From Micromonosporaceae bacterium KJ-029 (GTDB taxonomy: Bacteria; Actinomycetota; Actinomycetes; Mycobacteriales; Micromonosporaceae): 64,000 bases of DNA. The translations under genes were made by a program, and so were the position numbers. The notes below the pieces were generated by a model. The model was not told where the DNA came from and did not search any database. It was given only the letters and a program-made list of their open reading frames with translations. Positions 63,152 through 64,000 of the stretch are shown piece by piece. The stretch spans positions 62,001 through 126,000 of the forward strand of contig BIFP01000016.1 in the NCBI GenBank assembly GCA_005402585.1, written 5' to 3'. How positions within the stretch are numbered: the first letter of the stretch is position 1; each line of letters opens with the position of its first letter.

Positions 63152-64000
63152 TCGCTCCGACGACCACCGCAGGGCCGACCCGCACCGGGTCGGCCCTGTC
63201 CGGCGTTCGCGGACGGCTGCGGCGGCTGGCCCCACGGCCGACGCTGCTCGCGGCCTCGACCGCCGCGGTGGCCGTCGCCCTGATCCCGCTGGCCTATCTC
63301 GCGGTACGCACCGCCGAGGCGGGTTGGGACCGGATCGCCGCGGAGCTGTGGACCGAGCGGGTCGCGCTGCTCGCCCTGCGCAGCCTCGGACTGGCGGCGG
63401 TGGTCACCACGGCCTGCGTGCTGCTCGGCGTCGGCACCGCGTTCCTGGTCACCCGCACCGACCTGCCCGGCCGCCGGGCCTTCGCCGTGCTGGCGGCGCT
63501 TCCGCTGGCCGTGCCCACCTACATCGCCGCCTTCGCGTGGGTCTCCGCGATGCCCCGGCTGGAGGGGTTCTGGCCGGCGGCGCTGGTGCTCACCCTCTGC
63601 TCCTACCCGTACGTGCTGCTGCCGGTCGCGGCCGCGCTGCGCGGCGCGGACCCGGCCCAGGAGGAGGTCTCCCGGTCGCTCGGCCGCAGCGGCTGGCAGA
63701 CCTTCACCGCAGTGACGTTGCGGCAGATCCGCCCGGCCACCGCCGCCGGGGCGCTGCTGGTCGCCCTCTACGTCCTGTCCGACTTCGGTGCGGTGTCCAT
63801 CCTGCGGGCCGACACCTTCACCCGGGCCATCTTCGTCGCCTTCGACATGGGTTTCGACCGCACCGGAGCACTGGTGCTCTCCAGCGTGCTGGTGGCGCTG
63901 ACCGTGCTGCTGCTGGCCGGCGAGACCGCGACCCGCCGGCGCGGCGCCCGGTACGCCCGGCTCGGCGGCGCCCGGCGACCCGCGCCACGGCTGCCGCTTC
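63148..64000 (+). CDS. Iron ABC transporter permease (partial, cut by right edge)
   Basis: At least 284 residues of an FbpB/SfuB-type permease: several membrane segments, and the cytoplasmic loop EEVSRSLGRSGWQTFTAVTL for coupling to the ATPase. The family normally has two such halves in about 520 residues, so roughly the first half is visible. No ATG, GTG or TTG lies in frame before the first membrane segment; CTG 63148, overlapping the upstream stop, is the most economical start. An in-frame GTG inside the first membrane segment seems too late. Confidence 0.85.
   Translation, partial: MIAPTTTAGPTRTGSALSGVRGRLRRLAPRPTLLAASTAAVAVALIPLAYLAVRTAEAGWDRIAAELWTERVALLALRSLGLAAVVTTACVLLGVGTAFLVTRTDLPGRRAFAVLAALPLAVPTYIAAFAWVSAMPRLEGFWPAALVLTLCSYPYVLLPVAAALRGADPAQEEVSRSLGRSGWQTFTAVTLRQIRPATAAGALLVALYVLSDFGAVSILRADTFTRAIFVAFDMGFDRTGALVLSSVLVALTVLLLAGETATRRRGARYARLGGARRPAPRLPL

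Overview
The window is high-GC actinobacterial DNA. It shows many GTG starts, four-base start/stop overlaps, and a set of conserved actinobacterial DUF genes (DUF3000, 3039, 3093, 3099, 3159, 3710, 4193, 7455). Together with two lytic polysaccharide monooxygenases and recurrent GGGGCCCC/GTTAAC and TGATCA intergenic elements, this suggests a soil Micromonosporaceae (Micromonospora-like) chromosome. That assignment is an inference from content, not a database match. I see no rRNA, tRNA, CRISPR array, transposase or integrase.

Layout. 1-5.3 kb: LigD-type polymerase domain (cut by the left edge), MsrB, a DUF305 lipoprotein, a chitin-type AA10 LPMO with a candidate DasR-like operator, a Cys-rich mini-protein, an ElaA-type acetyltransferase and a cellulose-type AA10 LPMO with CBM2. 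5.4-8.6 kb: coproporphyrin-dependent haem genes hemE-hemY-hemQ. 8.7-15.8 kb: DUF3000, RNase D, the fadA-fadB beta-oxidation pair, a proline-rich membrane protein and a VOC protein. 16.2-20.9 kb: a compact module flanked by perfect 35-bp direct repeats that duplicate the 3' end of the neighbouring histidine-kinase gene. It holds a SARP regulator, a membrane-anchored helix-turn-helix protein with an extracellular CBM4/9-like domain, and a secreted vanadium-haloperoxidase/PAP2 protein with two domains of the same CBM type. 20.9-24.1 kb: a two-component system and a C39-like peptidase.

24.1-38.2 kb is an accessory envelope-type locus. Five tandem paralogous membrane-anchored PQQ-like beta-propellers are followed by three paralogous GT-C-like polytopic proteins and a lipoprotein. 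Fragments homologous to the first GT-C gene's 5' end sit between the propeller genes, so the array appears to have grown by duplicating a unit that included the start of the divergent GT-C gene. 38.4-46.5 kb: dxs, anmK, a TrmA-type methyltransferase, and a KimA-like permease divergent from two TrkA-type RCK genes (probable potassium uptake). 46.6-64 kb: DUF3159, OB-fold, DUF3710 and dut, the principal sigma factor, a superfamily II helicase, a TRIC-like channel, psuG-psuK, a BrnT/BrnA-like toxin-antitoxin pair, an HhH-GPD protein, and an iron ABC transporter behind an IdeR/DtxR-like box, cut by the right edge.

Three repeat families stand out. (1) An 84-bp element occurs twice as a 27-codon ORF whose stop overlaps the next gene's ATG. 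(2) Pairs of GGGGCCCC-TTAAC units with an invariant 31-bp period occur three times at gene borders. (3) Long intergenic inverted repeats contain TGATC(A/G).
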